Below are positions 28,460 to 37,094 of a stretch of DNA of 64,000 nucleotides, piece after piece; position 1 is the first letter of the stretch, and each line of letters opens with the position of its first letter. The notes beneath the pieces were generated by a model. The model ran no database searches, was not told where the DNA came from, and saw nothing but the letters and a program-made list of their open reading frames with translations. The DNA lies in NCBI RefSeq assembly GCF_012927355.1, contig NZ_JABBGK010000001.1, forward strand, positions 1,668,649 to 1,732,648, given 5' to 3'. The translations under genes were made by a program, and so were the position numbers. This DNA is from Rhizobium terricola (lineage in GTDB: Bacteria > Pseudomonadota > Alphaproteobacteria > Rhizobiales > Rhizobiaceae).

Positions 28460-29827
28460 TCATGCCGGATCGAGCTCCTCTGCCCCGGTCCCGACCGCGG
28501 GCGCCGCGGCCGACAGGCCGAGACGTTCCAGATCCGCGCGTCCCGCCTTCACGGCCTCATCCAGGGCGGCGATCATGCGCTCGACGTCATCGGCGGTGTG
28601 GCCCGCCATCACCTGGAAGCGGAAGCGCGATTCCGATTTCGGCACCGCCGGATATTCAACCAGGTTGGCGAGACCGCCGCTCCCGGGCAACCGTCGCGCA
28701 ATCAGCCTGCCCAACGCCTCGCCACCGACGAAGACCGGAACGATCGGCGACGGCGAGCCAAGCGCATGAAGCCCGGTGCGCTCCACGGCGTGGCGAAGGT
28801 GGAGGATGTTGGCCATCAAGCGGTTGCGGAGAATGGTCCCCTCGTCCGAGCGGACAATGTCGAGCGCCGTCAGGACCACCGCCGCCTGTGCGGGAGACAA
28901 CGCATTCGAGAAGGTCTGCGTGGCGCTGTAGTATTTGAGGTACTCCGCCCCTGCCCGCGATTTCACCGCGATGAAGCCACCGTTCGACGCAAAGCTCTTG
29001 GAGAAGCTGCCGATCAGGATGTCGGCGGCATCGAGAAGGCCGGCGGCGGCCAGATTGCCGCGACCGTCAGGCCCCATGCAGCCGAAATCATGCGCGCAGT
29101 CGATCAGCAGCGTCGCGCCATGGTCATCGCAAGCGGCGCGGACGGCCGCGAAGTCCGGCACGTCGGAATGCATGGAGAACAGGCTTTCGGTCACGACGAG
29201 AATTCCGCCGCGCGCATCCTTTTCTCGGATGCGCTGCAAGCGGCGACGGAGCGCGTCGGTGCTCAGATGGGCGAAATGATGGACGCTCCCGGTCGCGGCA
29301 CGCGCGCCCTCCTGCAGGCAGGAATGGGCAAGAACATCCATCACCACATGGTCATGGGAACGCACGAAACCCTGAACGGCGGCAAATCCCGCCGACCAGC
29401 CGGTCGGATAGAGCACGATCTCCCTGTCATCCAGAAATTGCGAAAGCGCTCGTTCCAGCGCCAGAGAGTTCGCCGTGTTTCCGAGCAGTGCGGCCGAGCC
29501 GGCACTGTGTACGCCGTATCGCTCGACGGCCGCGATCGCCGCCTCCTTGATCCGCGGATGGGAGGACAGGCTCAGATAGTCCTGCGATGCGAAGTTGGTC
29601 CCCTGGAAGATCTGGCCGTCATCGTTGCGCACCTGGCAACTTGTCGACGGTGCGCTCTCCGTCGAGCGTGCATAGGGCCAAAGCCCGTGCTGACGTCGCC
29701 GATCCTGCCAGGCAAAGAAGCCTTCGGCGCGGCGCAGAAGTTCGCGATCTGCCGGAGCCCGGAAATCCTTGAGGCTGCCCGTCAAAGTGGCAAAAGGCAA
29801 TTCCTCTTCTGGCTTCATCGCGTCCAT
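28460..29827 (-). CDS. Alpha-oxoamine synthase-family PLP enzyme
   Basis: A 455-residue fold-type I PLP enzyme of the alpha-oxoamine synthase family (KBL, BioF, ALAS, SPT). Landmarks are NFASQDYLSLSSHPRI, the family's GSAALLGNT, LIDCAHDFGCMGPDGRG, and the PLP lysine in IGSFSKSFASNGGF. Histidine in the AHSC segment should stack on PLP. It is longer than BioF (about 385) and has an N-terminal extension of about 50 residues like ALAS/SPT types, but no acyl-carrier neighbour is present. The product cannot be assigned. ATG 29827 has GGGGAAGAG directly upstream. It is not in an obvious biotin, heme or sphingolipid operon. Confidence 0.8.
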   Translation of the reverse strand: MDAMKPEEELPFATLTGSLKDFRAPADRELLRRAEGFFAWQDRRRQHGLWPYARSTESAPSTSCQVRNDDGQIFQGTNFASQDYLSLSSHPRIKEAAIAAVERYGVHSAGSAALLGNTANSLALERALSQFLDDREIVLYPTGWSAGFAAVQGFVRSHDHVVMDVLAHSCLQEGARAATGSVHHFAHLSTDALRRRLQRIREKDARGGILVVTESLFSMHSDVPDFAAVRAACDDHGATLLIDCAHDFGCMGPDGRGNLAAAGLLDAADILIGSFSKSFASNGGFIAVKSRAGAEYLKYYSATQTFSNALSPAQAAVVLTALDIVRSDEGTILRNRLMANILHLRHAVERTGLHALGSPSPIVPVFVGGEALGRLIARRLPGSGGLANLVEYPAVPKSESRFRFQVMAGHTADDVERMIAALDEAVKAGRADLERLGLSAAAPAVGTGAEELDPA

Positions 29828-29992
29828 CTCTTCCCCGCGCGCTATTGTCGATCGGCGCATGGGTGGACTGTATTTTTATGGGAAAATGGCCGCAATCCTC
29901 AAAGCTGACAGTGCAGATGCGTGAAATTCTTAACGGTTCCAATCACAATGCAATACAATTGCCAATTGCCAAGCCATTGAAACTAAAAATGG

Positions 29993-30017
29993 AAAAGGCC
30001 GCACCCATGGCGCGGCC
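29993..30017 (-). terminator. Rho-independent terminator of the L,D-transpeptidase gene
   Basis: On the minus strand, GGCCGC and GCGGCC pair around a 9-nt loop, followed by TTTTCCATTTTTAG. It starts about 32 nt after the stop of the L,D-transpeptidase gene. The rest of the 29828-30048 interval is AT-rich and shows nothing else. Confidence 0.8.
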
Positions 30018-30048
30018 CCTTGCAACTCCGGATCGCAATCGCGTGAGG

Positions 30049-31377
30049 TTATTGCGGCAAGATGTCGTCGTCGACAGAACCACCGACCTGTTCGACACCG
30101 ATGTTCGTCTGAAGCGCCAGCTGTGCATTGCCGTCCAGTTCGTAAATGTCGTCACGGAACTGCACGACCTTGTCCTTGGCGGACCATGCAGAGATGTAAA
30201 CCCAGTGGACGCCAATCTCGTCGGTCAGCGGAATCGGCGTATTGACGCGGGTCGCGATGACGCGCTCGATTTCCTGACGGCTCCAGCCGGGGGTGTTCTT
30301 CAGCAGCCAGACGACCAGATCGCGGACGTTCTGGACACGGACGCAACCGGAAGACTCGAAGCGCATCAGCTTGTTGAACAGACCCTGCGTCGGGGTGTCG
30401 TGCATGTAGACGCCGTCCGGGCTCGGGAAGTTGATCTTCGTCGAGGACATCGCGTTGATCTTGCCCGGATCCTGGCGGAACATCAGGTTCGGTGCCTTGG
30501 GTGCGAACCAGTCGATGGTCTCCGGAGCCACTTCCTGGCCATTGCCGTCAATCAGGCGGATGCTGTTGCGGGTCAGATAAGTCGGATCCTTCCGCATCAT
30601 CGGGACGATGTCCTTTTCGACGATCGAGCGCGGCGAGGTCCAGTAAGGGTTCAAGATGACGTCGCTGACCTTGGAATCGAGCGTCGGGGACGGACGGCTG
30701 ATCCGGCCGACGATCGCAGTGTTGCGCAGCGCCACGCGGTCGCCCTCGACGGCTTCGACATAGGCGGCAGGGATATTGACCACGATGTAGCGGTTCTCCA
30801 GCTGCTTGCCCATCATCTCCTGGAAACGCTGCATGTTCACGTTCAGCTGCATCAGACGGGTATCGGCCGACACGTTGAGCGCCTTGATGGTGAATTCTCC
30901 GAGCACACCGTCTTCGGGCAAGCCATGACGTGCCTGGAAACGCTTGACTGCACCATCGACATAGGTGTCGAAAGCATTCGACATGCCGGCCGAGCGATCG
31001 AGATCGCCGGTGATCATCAGGCGCTGGCGCAGCTGCTGAACCGACGGATCGACGGCCCCGAGCTTGAGCTTCACCGTAGGATTGACCTGCGGCCAGCCAC
31101 CATTCGCGACAATCGCCTGATAGTCGGCGATCGCCTGCTGGATGTTGAAGAGATTGGTAGGGCTCAGCATCGGCGTGTTGGACACGACTGCGACGGTCGT
31201 CCGCGAAGCCTGCGCGTCGAACTGGTCGTCCCAGTTGCCGCGCCGCGGAGCGGTGATCACTTCATCGATCGCCGTCTGGGCGACTGCCTGACCGGCTACG
31301 GCAGCGACACCGGCTGCTCCGACGCCCCGCAGCAGGGCTCGACGGGACAAGGCAACGTTTCCAGACTTTTTCGACAT
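30049..31377 (-). CDS. ldtP: Periplasmic L,D-transpeptidase (LdtP-type)
   Basis: A 442-residue exported enzyme that forms 3-3 peptidoglycan cross-links or anchors proteins. The signal peptide has a twin-arginine-like SRRALLRG followed by AAGVAAVAGQAVAQ. A peptidoglycan-binding domain is at about 92-165 (FQARHGLPEDGVLGEFTIKAL), and a YkuD domain at about 195-380 carries HDTP (His326) and SSGCVRV (catalytic Cys345). The domain order matches the YcbB/LdtD class and the LdtP described in Liberibacter and Sinorhizobium. The start 31377 (MSKKSGN) has AGGA just upstream. It is divergent from the YrbL-like gene, and the LdtR-type regulator lies 1 kb away. Confidence 0.88.
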   Translation of the reverse strand: MSKKSGNVALSRRALLRGVGAAGVAAVAGQAVAQTAIDEVITAPRRGNWDDQFDAQASRTTVAVVSNTPMLSPTNLFNIQQAIADYQAIVANGGWPQVNPTVKLKLGAVDPSVQQLRQRLMITGDLDRSAGMSNAFDTYVDGAVKRFQARHGLPEDGVLGEFTIKALNVSADTRLMQLNVNMQRFQEMMGKQLENRYIVVNIPAAYVEAVEGDRVALRNTAIVGRISRPSPTLDSKVSDVILNPYWTSPRSIVEKDIVPMMRKDPTYLTRNSIRLIDGNGQEVAPETIDWFAPKAPNLMFRQDPGKINAMSSTKINFPSPDGVYMHDTPTQGLFNKLMRFESSGCVRVQNVRDLVVWLLKNTPGWSRQEIERVIATRVNTPIPLTDEIGVHWVYISAWSAKDKVVQFRDDIYELDGNAQLALQTNIGVEQVGGSVDDDILPQ

Positions 31378-31486
31378 TTTTCCTACCGTTTTCCAAATTG
31401 AACGACACATACCTTCCTTACGGCGGTATGGTTAACAAATGGACGATTTCCGCCCGCGCCGTGGTGAGCTAGCACCCTCGACCACA

Positions 31487-31534
31487 GCATGCATGCAGCT
31501 TTTTGCATGCATGGCCGGTCCCATATCAATATGG
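31487..31534. promoter_or_regulatory. Repeat-rich regulatory region between ldtP and the YrbL-like gene
   Basis: GCATGCATG occurs at 31487-31495 and 31505-31513, 18 bp apart. It is followed by the perfect dyad CCATAT-CA-ATATGG (31521-31534). All lie in the 243-bp divergent interval 31378-31620, which is AT-richer than its surroundings. A CCATATCCAAT element recurs upstream of the ldtR-type gene (32996-33006). LdtR is a plausible but unproven binder. Confidence 0.4.
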
Positions 31535-31620
31535 CCAATTCGTGGCTCGGCCTCTTGCCTGTGTTGTCACATCTCTGTCATACATCATGTCGTTATTTTC
31601 ATTCACGACACAGAAATACT

Positions 31621-32367
31621 ATGGCTTCCAAAGATTTTCGACACAGATTCGGGCGCAGACTCGACATTAACGAGTGCCAGTTCGAAACCGCCGGATCACT
31701 AAAACGTGTCTATACGCATCCGGACATGCCGGATGTAGTGTTGAAGATCGTCGATCCCGAGCGAACCCATGGCGAAGGCCGCCTCAAGGGCGAGAGCTTC
31801 ATCAAACGCAAGAACCCGCTCGGCGTCTATCGCGGCTTCAGGCGCGAACTCACGCAATATCTCATTCTGAGCCGCCGCTGGAACGAAGACGTCTGTGGCG
31901 CCCCGCCCTTGGCAGTGCCTTGTGGCCTCCAGCCAACCACGGCCGGTCTGGCTCTCGTGACCGAGAAGATCATCAATGCGGACGGGGAATTGGCCCCCAC
32001 CCTCGAAAAGCTGTTCCAGACAGGAGCAGTCGAGCTCAAGCACCTGGAGGCGCTCGAGCGGTTCTTCGAGGCCTGCATCGCGATGCATGTCGTGCTTTCC
32101 GACATGCATATGCGGCAGTTCCTCTACAGCGAGGTGCGTTCGGGGCGTCCGGAATTCGTCGTTATCGACGGCATTGGCGAGAAGAACATGATCCCGCTGC
32201 GGTCGCTGAGCGTGCGCCTGAACGGACGGCGCCTGAGCAAGGCCCGGGACCAGATCTTCCAGGAAATCTTTGATCACTATCCGGCGCTTCAACGCCAATG
32301 GACCGCACGACGCGCTGACGCGTCCCGGTCCGAATTGGTCAGAGGTCCAAGCGCCGAGGGGCGATGA
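31621..32367 (+). CDS. YrbL-like (PhoP-regulatory-network family) kinase-fold protein
   Basis: A 248-residue protein resembling the YrbL family, small kinase-fold proteins of unknown substrate. Landmarks are VVLKIVDPERTHGEGRLKGE (with the putative ATP lysine), a region rich in R and K (IKRKNPLGVYRGFRRE), the catalytic-loop-like MHVVLSDMHMRQFLY and the DFG-like VVIDGIGEKN. The start at 31621 has no clear ribosome-binding site; a longer frame from 31489 has a cysteine-rich unlike N-terminus. It lies between ldtP (divergent) and the ldtR-type gene (convergent), suggesting a role in envelope stress. That role is inferred. Confidence 0.7.
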   Translation: MASKDFRHRFGRRLDINECQFETAGSLKRVYTHPDMPDVVLKIVDPERTHGEGRLKGESFIKRKNPLGVYRGFRRELTQYLILSRRWNEDVCGAPPLAVPCGLQPTTAGLALVTEKIINADGELAPTLEKLFQTGAVELKHLEALERFFEACIAMHVVLSDMHMRQFLYSEVRSGRPEFVVIDGIGEKNMIPLRSLSVRLNGRRLSKARDQIFQEIFDHYPALQRQWTARRADASRSELVRGPSAEGR

Positions 32368-32427
32368 AGGCTCCGCGCGGCCGCTGCATGACTGGAGGAA
32401 GTGCAGCGGCGCTTCAGCTCTCGTGGA

Positions 32428-32937
32428 TTAGAGCTTGTAGCTGATGGTGTCGTTCCAGAAGCGGTCGAGACGCTGCAGGAGCTTGTTCATCTGGGTGAAC
32501 TCGTCCGAACCGATGCCGCCGACCTTCTGGATCGAGCCGATGTGACGCTCGTAGAGCTTGGCGACGGTCTCGGCGACGTCCTGACCGGCTTCCGTCAGGC
32601 TGATGCGGACCGAACGACGGTCGATGCGCGAGCGCTGGTGGTTGATGAAGCCGAGGTCGACGAGCTTCTTGACGTTGTAAGACACGTTCGAGCCGAGATA
32701 GTAACCGCGCGAGCGCAGTTCACCGGCGGTCAGCTCGGAATTGCCGATGTTGAAAAGCAGGAGTGCCTGGATGGCGTTGACGTCGCTGCGACCCTGGCGG
32801 TCGAACTCGTCCTTGATGACGTCCAGAAGACGGCGGTGGAGACGTTCAACGAGGTGCAGGGATTCCAGGTAGAGGTTGCGGATCGCTTCTTCCTGGGGAT
32901 CGATCGATGCCGGCTGCGGCTTCAGTTTCGTGTTCAT
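32428..32937 (-). CDS. ldtR: MarR-family regulator, LdtR-type
   Basis: A 169-residue winged-helix regulator. ELTAGELRSRGYYLGSNVSYN spans the recognition helix, the wing is INHQRSRIDRRSVRISLTEAG, and the C-terminus ends FWNDTISYKL. Sequence, length and proximity to an L,D-transpeptidase gene match LdtR, reported in Candidatus Liberibacter asiaticus and Sinorhizobium to activate ldtP and osmotic-stress tolerance. ATG 32937 has GAGG 9 nt upstream; a GTG start at 32952 is also possible. The identification rests on remembered family features and context. Confidence 0.85.
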   Translation of the reverse strand: MNTKLKPQPASIDPQEEAIRNLYLESLHLVERLHRRLLDVIKDEFDRQGRSDVNAIQALLLFNIGNSELTAGELRSRGYYLGSNVSYNVKKLVDLGFINHQRSRIDRRSVRISLTEAGQDVAETVAKLYERHIGSIQKVGGIGSDEFTQMNKLLQRLDRFWNDTISYKL

Positions 32938-32995
32938 GTCGGTCTGCCTCACTGTTTTGGGTGGCGGCTGTTGTTTTCTCCCGCCTTGGTGAGGA

Positions 32996-33030
32996 CCATA
33001 TCCAATGCATATAAAATTCTATTTAAAACG
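32996..33030 (-). promoter_or_regulatory. AT-rich promoter region of the ldtR-type gene
   Basis: The stretch read on the minus strand holds TTTTAAATAGAATTTTATAT then GCATTGGATATGG, far AT-richer than the surroundings. It contains the plus-strand element CCATATCCAAT (32996-33006), like that near ldtP. A TTTATAT tract could serve as the -10 region, but the -35 is not clear. Confidence 0.35.
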
Positions 33031-33067
33031 CAGCCTTAACAGGAGCTTACCAAGCGGCCAGATCCCA

Positions 33068-33505
33068 TCAGGGTAAATCAACCCTTATCTCTTCCCCCTT
33101 GTGGCGCATTTCGAGCCACAGGGCGAACCGGAAGACGATGTAGACCGCAGCCACCACCGCATGCATCGTGACGGCAAGAGAGTTATGGCCGAAAGTGGGG
33201 GACCAGAGCCCGTACATGAGCACCTGGGTCCCTGCCCCGAGCGCCCAGATGACCGGCCCCCAGGATACACAGAGCCAAAGGCCGAGGGCCGCGATCGGAA
33301 AGAGAACCGCAAGGCTCGTGCCGACGACCTTCCATGGCAGCGCGATCAGATCGAAACGGCCGGAACCGCTCGCCGAGTAGCCGACCAGCATGCCCCAGTA
33401 TTGGAGTGCGAACCAGAGGCACGCCACCGCCACCATCCGCAGGAAGATCACGAACAGCGTTTCCGTCAGGCTGCGTTTCGGTGCGCTTTGAGAATCAGGT
33501 TCCAT
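33068..33505 (-). CDS. DUF6163-like membrane protein
   Basis: A 145-residue integral membrane protein with four predicted helices (LFVIFLRMVAVACLWFALQY; VGTSLAVLFPIAALGLWL; GPVIWALGAGTQVLMYGL; MHAVVAAVYIVFRFALWLE) and charged termini. It matches the DUF6163 proteins found divergent from hemB in Rhizobiales. The start is ATG 33505; the in-frame extension to 33580 is basic and unlike the family. The function is unknown. Confidence 0.7.
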   Translation of the reverse strand: MEPDSQSAPKRSLTETLFVIFLRMVAVACLWFALQYWGMLVGYSASGSGRFDLIALPWKVVGTSLAVLFPIAALGLWLCVSWGPVIWALGAGTQVLMYGLWSPTFGHNSLAVTMHAVVAAVYIVFRFALWLEMRHKGEEIRVDLP

Positions 33506-33637
33506 GCGCGGAGGATAAGCGCAAGCAGCCCCCTTTCGCCAGCCGCAGCCGCGACGAAGCGCGCGCTTCCGCTTTGGCAAAGGCTGGCTTAAGTGCTATC
33601 CAGCCAAAACTCAAAAGACGCAAACGAGGAATTCGCC

Positions 33638-34654
33638 ATGCAGGACAAGACACATCTGGTCGACGACATCACCGGTCACCGCCGGATGCGCCGCAACCGC
33701 AAGGCCGACTGGACGCGCCGCATGGTGCAGGAGAACCGGCTGACCGTCGACGACCTCATCTGGCCGATCTTCGTCATCCCTGGCGAGAACATCGTCGAGC
33801 CGATCGCCGCGATGCCTGGCGTCAACCGCATGACGGTCGACAAGGCCGTCGAAGCGGCCAAGGCCGCGGCCGATCTCGGCATTCCGGCGCTCGCCACCTT
33901 CCCCAATGTCGAAATGAACCTGCGTGACGAGACGGGATCTCAGATCCTCGAAGCCAACAACCTGATCAACCGCACGACGGCCGCCATCAAGAAGGCCGTG
34001 CCGAACATCGGCATCATCACCGACGTCGCGCTCGACCCCTTCACCAGCCACGGCCATGACGGCATCCTGCGCGGCAGCGAAATCGCCAACGACGAGACCG
34101 TCGACCAGATCGTGCGGGCAGCGGTCCTCCAGGCCGATGCGGGTTCGGACATCATTGCGCCGTCCGACATGATGGACGGCCGGATCGGTGCGATCCGCCG
34201 CGGGCTCGACGCCGCCGGCCACCAGTCGGTCGGCATCATGTCCTACGCGACCAAGTTCGCCTCCTGCTACTACGGCCCCTATCGCGAAGCGATCTCGACC
34301 GGCGGACTGCTGAAGGGCGACAAGAAGAGCTACTACATCGATCCCGCCAACGGCACCGAGGCGATCCGGGACGCCGCCCTCGACGTCGAAGAAGGCGCCG
34401 ACATGCTGATGGTCAAGCCGGGCCTGCCCTATCTCGACATCTGCTGGAGAATGAAAGAGGCCTTCGGCCTGCCGGTCTTCGCCTATCAGGTGTCCGGCGA
34501 GTATGCGCAGATCAAGGCTGCCGCCGCCAATGGCTGGATCGACGGCGAGCGCGCGATGCTGGAGACCCTGCTGTGCTTCAAGCGCGCCGGCTGCGACGGC
34601 ATCCTCACCTATTTCGCGATGGACGTGGCGAAATATCTCTCCAGGCAGGGCTGA
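33638..34654 (+). CDS. hemB: Porphobilinogen synthase (delta-aminolevulinate dehydratase)
   Basis: A 338-residue heme-pathway enzyme that condenses two 5-aminolevulinates. The two Schiff-base lysines are in YATKFASCYYGPYR and MLMVKPGLPYLD. The metal-site region reads DVALDPFTSHGHDG, without the cysteine triad of zinc enzymes, so it should be magnesium-dependent, as in other rhizobia. GAGGAA lies 7 nt before ATG 33638; the in-frame ATG at 33593 is rejected. Downstream, CCCGGCG/CGCCGGG (34662-34685) forms a weak hairpin. Confidence 0.96.
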   Translation: MQDKTHLVDDITGHRRMRRNRKADWTRRMVQENRLTVDDLIWPIFVIPGENIVEPIAAMPGVNRMTVDKAVEAAKAAADLGIPALATFPNVEMNLRDETGSQILEANNLINRTTAAIKKAVPNIGIITDVALDPFTSHGHDGILRGSEIANDETVDQIVRAAVLQADAGSDIIAPSDMMDGRIGAIRRGLDAAGHQSVGIMSYATKFASCYYGPYREAISTGGLLKGDKKSYYIDPANGTEAIRDAALDVEEGADMLMVKPGLPYLDICWRMKEAFGLPVFAYQVSGEYAQIKAAAANGWIDGERAMLETLLCFKRAGCDGILTYFAMDVAKYLSRQG

Positions 34655-34699
34655 GGCTCATCCCGGCGGATTGTTTTTCGCCGGGTGCTTCCCATATCC

Positions 34700-34713
34700 A
34701 TGTTTCGAAACAT
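34700..34713. promoter_or_regulatory. 14-bp perfect palindrome before the RDD-protein gene
   Basis: ATGTTTCGAAACAT is a perfect dyad 15 bp before the RDD start codon, just upstream of the GGGAG ribosome-binding site. It could be an operator that blocks initiation or a small mRNA hairpin. The cognate regulator is unknown. Confidence 0.4.
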
Positions 34714-34728
34714 TTGCGGGAGCAAACC

Positions 34729-35187
34729 ATGACCCTCGACCCGAACCCGATCTACGCGGCCCCTGAAGACTGGCGCGCCTATAGCGGCGTGCTGTCTCGG
34801 CGCGTCTTCGCGTTCCTTATCGACTATCTGATCGTCGCAGCACTTTGGGTACCGGCGGCCGTGCTCGTCTTCTTCATCGGTGTCCTGACGCTCGGGTTGG
34901 GGTTCCTGCTTTATCCCATCCTGTTCTTCATCGTCGCCGGCCTCTATTTCGGCCTGTCGCTCTCCGGCCCGTCGCAGGCGACGCCCGGCATGCGGGCGAT
35001 GGGGATCGCGATGGTCCGGCTCGATGGTCGACGCATCGATTTTGTGACCGCCATCGCTCATCTCGCGCTGTTCTGGATCCTCAATTCGATCCTGACGCCG
35101 CTGATCCTGCTCGCCGGCCTTTTCATCGAGCGCTCGCGACTCGTTCACGATCTGCTGCTCGGAACCGCGACGGTTCGCACCGCTTAA
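34729..35187 (+). CDS. RDD-family membrane protein
   Basis: A 152-residue protein of the RDD family. The name-giving arginine and aspartates are seen as SRRVFAFLIDYLIVAAL, a QATPGMRAMGI motif follows helix 2, and RSRLVHDLLLGTATV ends the protein. Three or four helices place it in the inner membrane. ATG 34729 has GGGAG 6 nt upstream; the frame from 34573 runs back into hemB and is rejected. It ends 17 nt before a terminator. Transport or ion-exchange roles have been proposed for the family but are not shown here. Confidence 0.85.
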   Translation: MTLDPNPIYAAPEDWRAYSGVLSRRVFAFLIDYLIVAALWVPAAVLVFFIGVLTLGLGFLLYPILFFIVAGLYFGLSLSGPSQATPGMRAMGIAMVRLDGRRIDFVTAIAHLALFWILNSILTPLILLAGLFIERSRLVHDLLLGTATVRTA

Positions 35188-35204
35188 AAATTGTCGAAAT
35201 GCAG

Positions 35205-35229
35205 ACCGGGCGCTCTGGCGCCCGGTTTT
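35205..35229 (+). terminator. Rho-independent terminator of the RDD gene
   Basis: ACCGGGCGC-TCTG-GCGCCCGGT, a perfect 9-bp stem with a 4-nt loop, runs into TTTTC. Confidence 0.88.
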
Positions 35230-35341
35230 CGGCAAATTCCGGGGCCAGAGATCGATCGCATTTCGCTAAGAGTTGACGTTTTCCAATCTTGCGCCATGCT
35301 ATTCATTATATTCGTGGCGGCAGGCTAACGACCGGAGCGCA

Positions 35342-36127
35342 ATGAACACCCAGACGTCACCTTCCCCGCAATTCTATCTGACGGCGCCCGCGCCGTGCCC
35401 CTACCTGCCGGGAGAAATGGAACGGAAGGTCTTCACCCACCTCGTGGGGCCGCGCGCCACGGAAATGAACGACCTCCTGACCCAGGGCGGCTTCCGACGG
35501 TCGCAGAACATCGCCTACCGTCCCGCCTGCGAGGCGTGCCGGGCGTGCATTTCCGTTCGGATCATCGTCGACGAGTTTGTTCCAGGCCGTTCCTTCAAGC
35601 GCATCCAGGCAATTAACAGCGACGTCGTGTCGACCGTCTTCCCGGCGCAGCCTTCGACCGAACAGTTCTCGCTGTTCCGCGGCTATCTCGACCACCGCCA
35701 TCAGAGCGGCGGCATGTCGGACATGTCGGCGCTCGACTATGCGATCATGGTCGAGGATACGCATGTGCAGACCCGCATCATCGAATATCGCCTGCGCAGT
35801 CCCGGTGACGGCCTCAGCCTTCAGCCGAAGGGCGAACTGATCGCCGTCGCGCTTTCCGACCAGATGAGCGACGGCCTGTCGATGGTCTATTCCTTCTTCA
35901 ACCCGGCACTGTCGAAGCGCTCGCTCGGGACGATGATGGTGCTCGACCACGTCAACCGCGCAAGGTCGCTCGGCCTGCCCCATGTCTATCTCGGCTACTG
36001 GGTGCGCGGCTCGCACAAGATGGACTACAAGACGCGCTTCCTGCCCCAGGAGCACTTGACCAACCAAGGATGGGAACGCTACGAGCCCGGTGCGGACGTC
36101 ACCGGGCAAGCAAACGATGAATCCTGA
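35342..36127 (+). CDS. bpt: Aspartate/glutamate leucyltransferase (Bpt; arginyltransferase family)
   Basis: A 261-residue N-end-rule enzyme that adds leucine from Leu-tRNA to proteins with N-terminal Asp or Glu, marking them for ClpS/ClpAP. Landmarks are [19 protein letters not shown], the N-terminal cysteine segment CEACRAC, FTxx-like [18 protein letters not shown], and [23 protein letters not shown] lies 5 nt before ATG 35342; the frame start at 35273 is rejected. It overlaps the next gene by 11 nt. Confidence 0.93.
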   Translation: MNTQTSPSPQFYLTAPAPCPYLPGEMERKVFTHLVGPRATEMNDLLTQGGFRRSQNIAYRPACEACRACISVRIIVDEFVPGRSFKRIQAINSDVVSTVFPAQPSTEQFSLFRGYLDHRHQSGGMSDMSALDYAIMVEDTHVQTRIIEYRLRSPGDGLSLQPKGELIAVALSDQMSDGLSMVYSFFNPALSKRSLGTMMVLDHVNRARSLGLPHVYLGYWVRGSHKMDYKTRFLPQEHLTNQGWERYEPGADVTGQANDES

Positions 36128-36992
36128 TACTCGTGCCGGTCGTCGGACCGGTCTTCTGATTGCCGCGGCAGGCGGTCTCTTCCTCTCCTTCGACATTCCT
36201 CTGGTCCGACTGGCCGATGGCGGCCTCTGGCCGGTTCTCGGACTGAGAAGCGTGGCAATCGTGCTCGTCGCGTTGGTCGCGATCACAGTGATCCGGTTCA
36301 TGACAGGCCAATGGCAGGCCTTCCGCCTGACGCGCGCCTCGCTGCTTGGCGGGCTGTTCTACGGCCTGAGCACGATGGCCTTCGTCGCGGCCGTCTATCA
36401 CACGACATCGGCCAACGTGGTGTTCATCGTGGCGTTTTCGCCGATGATCGCGGCGATCCTTTCCTGGCTCTTCCTCAACGAAAAGCCGAGCCGCTCGACG
36501 CTGATCACCATGGGCGTCATGCTGCTCGGCGTTGGCCTCATCGTCGGAAGCGGCATTTCCGCCGGGCACCTGTTCGGCGACCTGCTCGCGGCGGTGGCGG
36601 CAGCGCTGATCGCCGCAGCACTCACCGTCGGACGCGCGTCGCGGCAGCCGATGGGTTTCGTGCCGCTGCTCGCCGCCGCGATCCCGGGGGCTTTCAGTCT
36701 GCTGTTCGGCTGGAACGAGGGCCTGCTTGCCATGGAGGCGCCGGTCTGGGCGATCCTCGACGGCGCGGTGATGATGCCGCTTGCCTTCTGGCTGCTCGCA
36801 ACCGCGCCGCGCTACCTGCCGGCGGCCGAGGTGGGCATGTTCTACCTCCTGGAGACGATCCTCGCTCCGGTGTGGATCTGGCTCATCTTCACGGAAATGC
36901 CGGGCAGCGCGACATTGATCGGCGGCGCGATCATTCTTCTCGCCCTGTTCTTTCATTCCCTCGCCGGCATGCGCTCGCGCCCGCAAGGGTGA
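36117..36992 (+). CDS. DMT-superfamily (EamA) transporter
   Basis: A 291-residue protein with ten predicted helices in two EamA repeats. The first repeat shows [20 protein letters not shown] and [19 protein letters not shown], with the conserved E-K-P at the repeat end. The second has [23 protein letters not shown] 36117 lies within the last codons of bpt (11-nt overlap), which suggests coupled translation. It is probably an exporter of small metabolites or amino acids; the substrate is unknown. Confidence 0.88.
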   Translation: MNPDTRAGRRTGLLIAAAGGLFLSFDIPLVRLADGGLWPVLGLRSVAIVLVALVAITVIRFMTGQWQAFRLTRASLLGGLFYGLSTMAFVAAVYHTTSANVVFIVAFSPMIAAILSWLFLNEKPSRSTLITMGVMLLGVGLIVGSGISAGHLFGDLLAAVAAALIAAALTVGRASRQPMGFVPLLAAAIPGAFSLLFGWNEGLLAMEAPVWAILDGAVMMPLAFWLLATAPRYLPAAEVGMFYLLETILAPVWIWLIFTEMPGSATLIGGAIILLALFFHSLAGMRSRPQG

Positions 36993-37094
36993 CGATCGGC
37001 CCAAACTTGGACGCTTGGGGCGCCTCGCCAAGATCGCCTTCCCGGCTATTGTCACGCGACCATTCGCATCGACCAGCGCCGGGACCCAGCCTTC

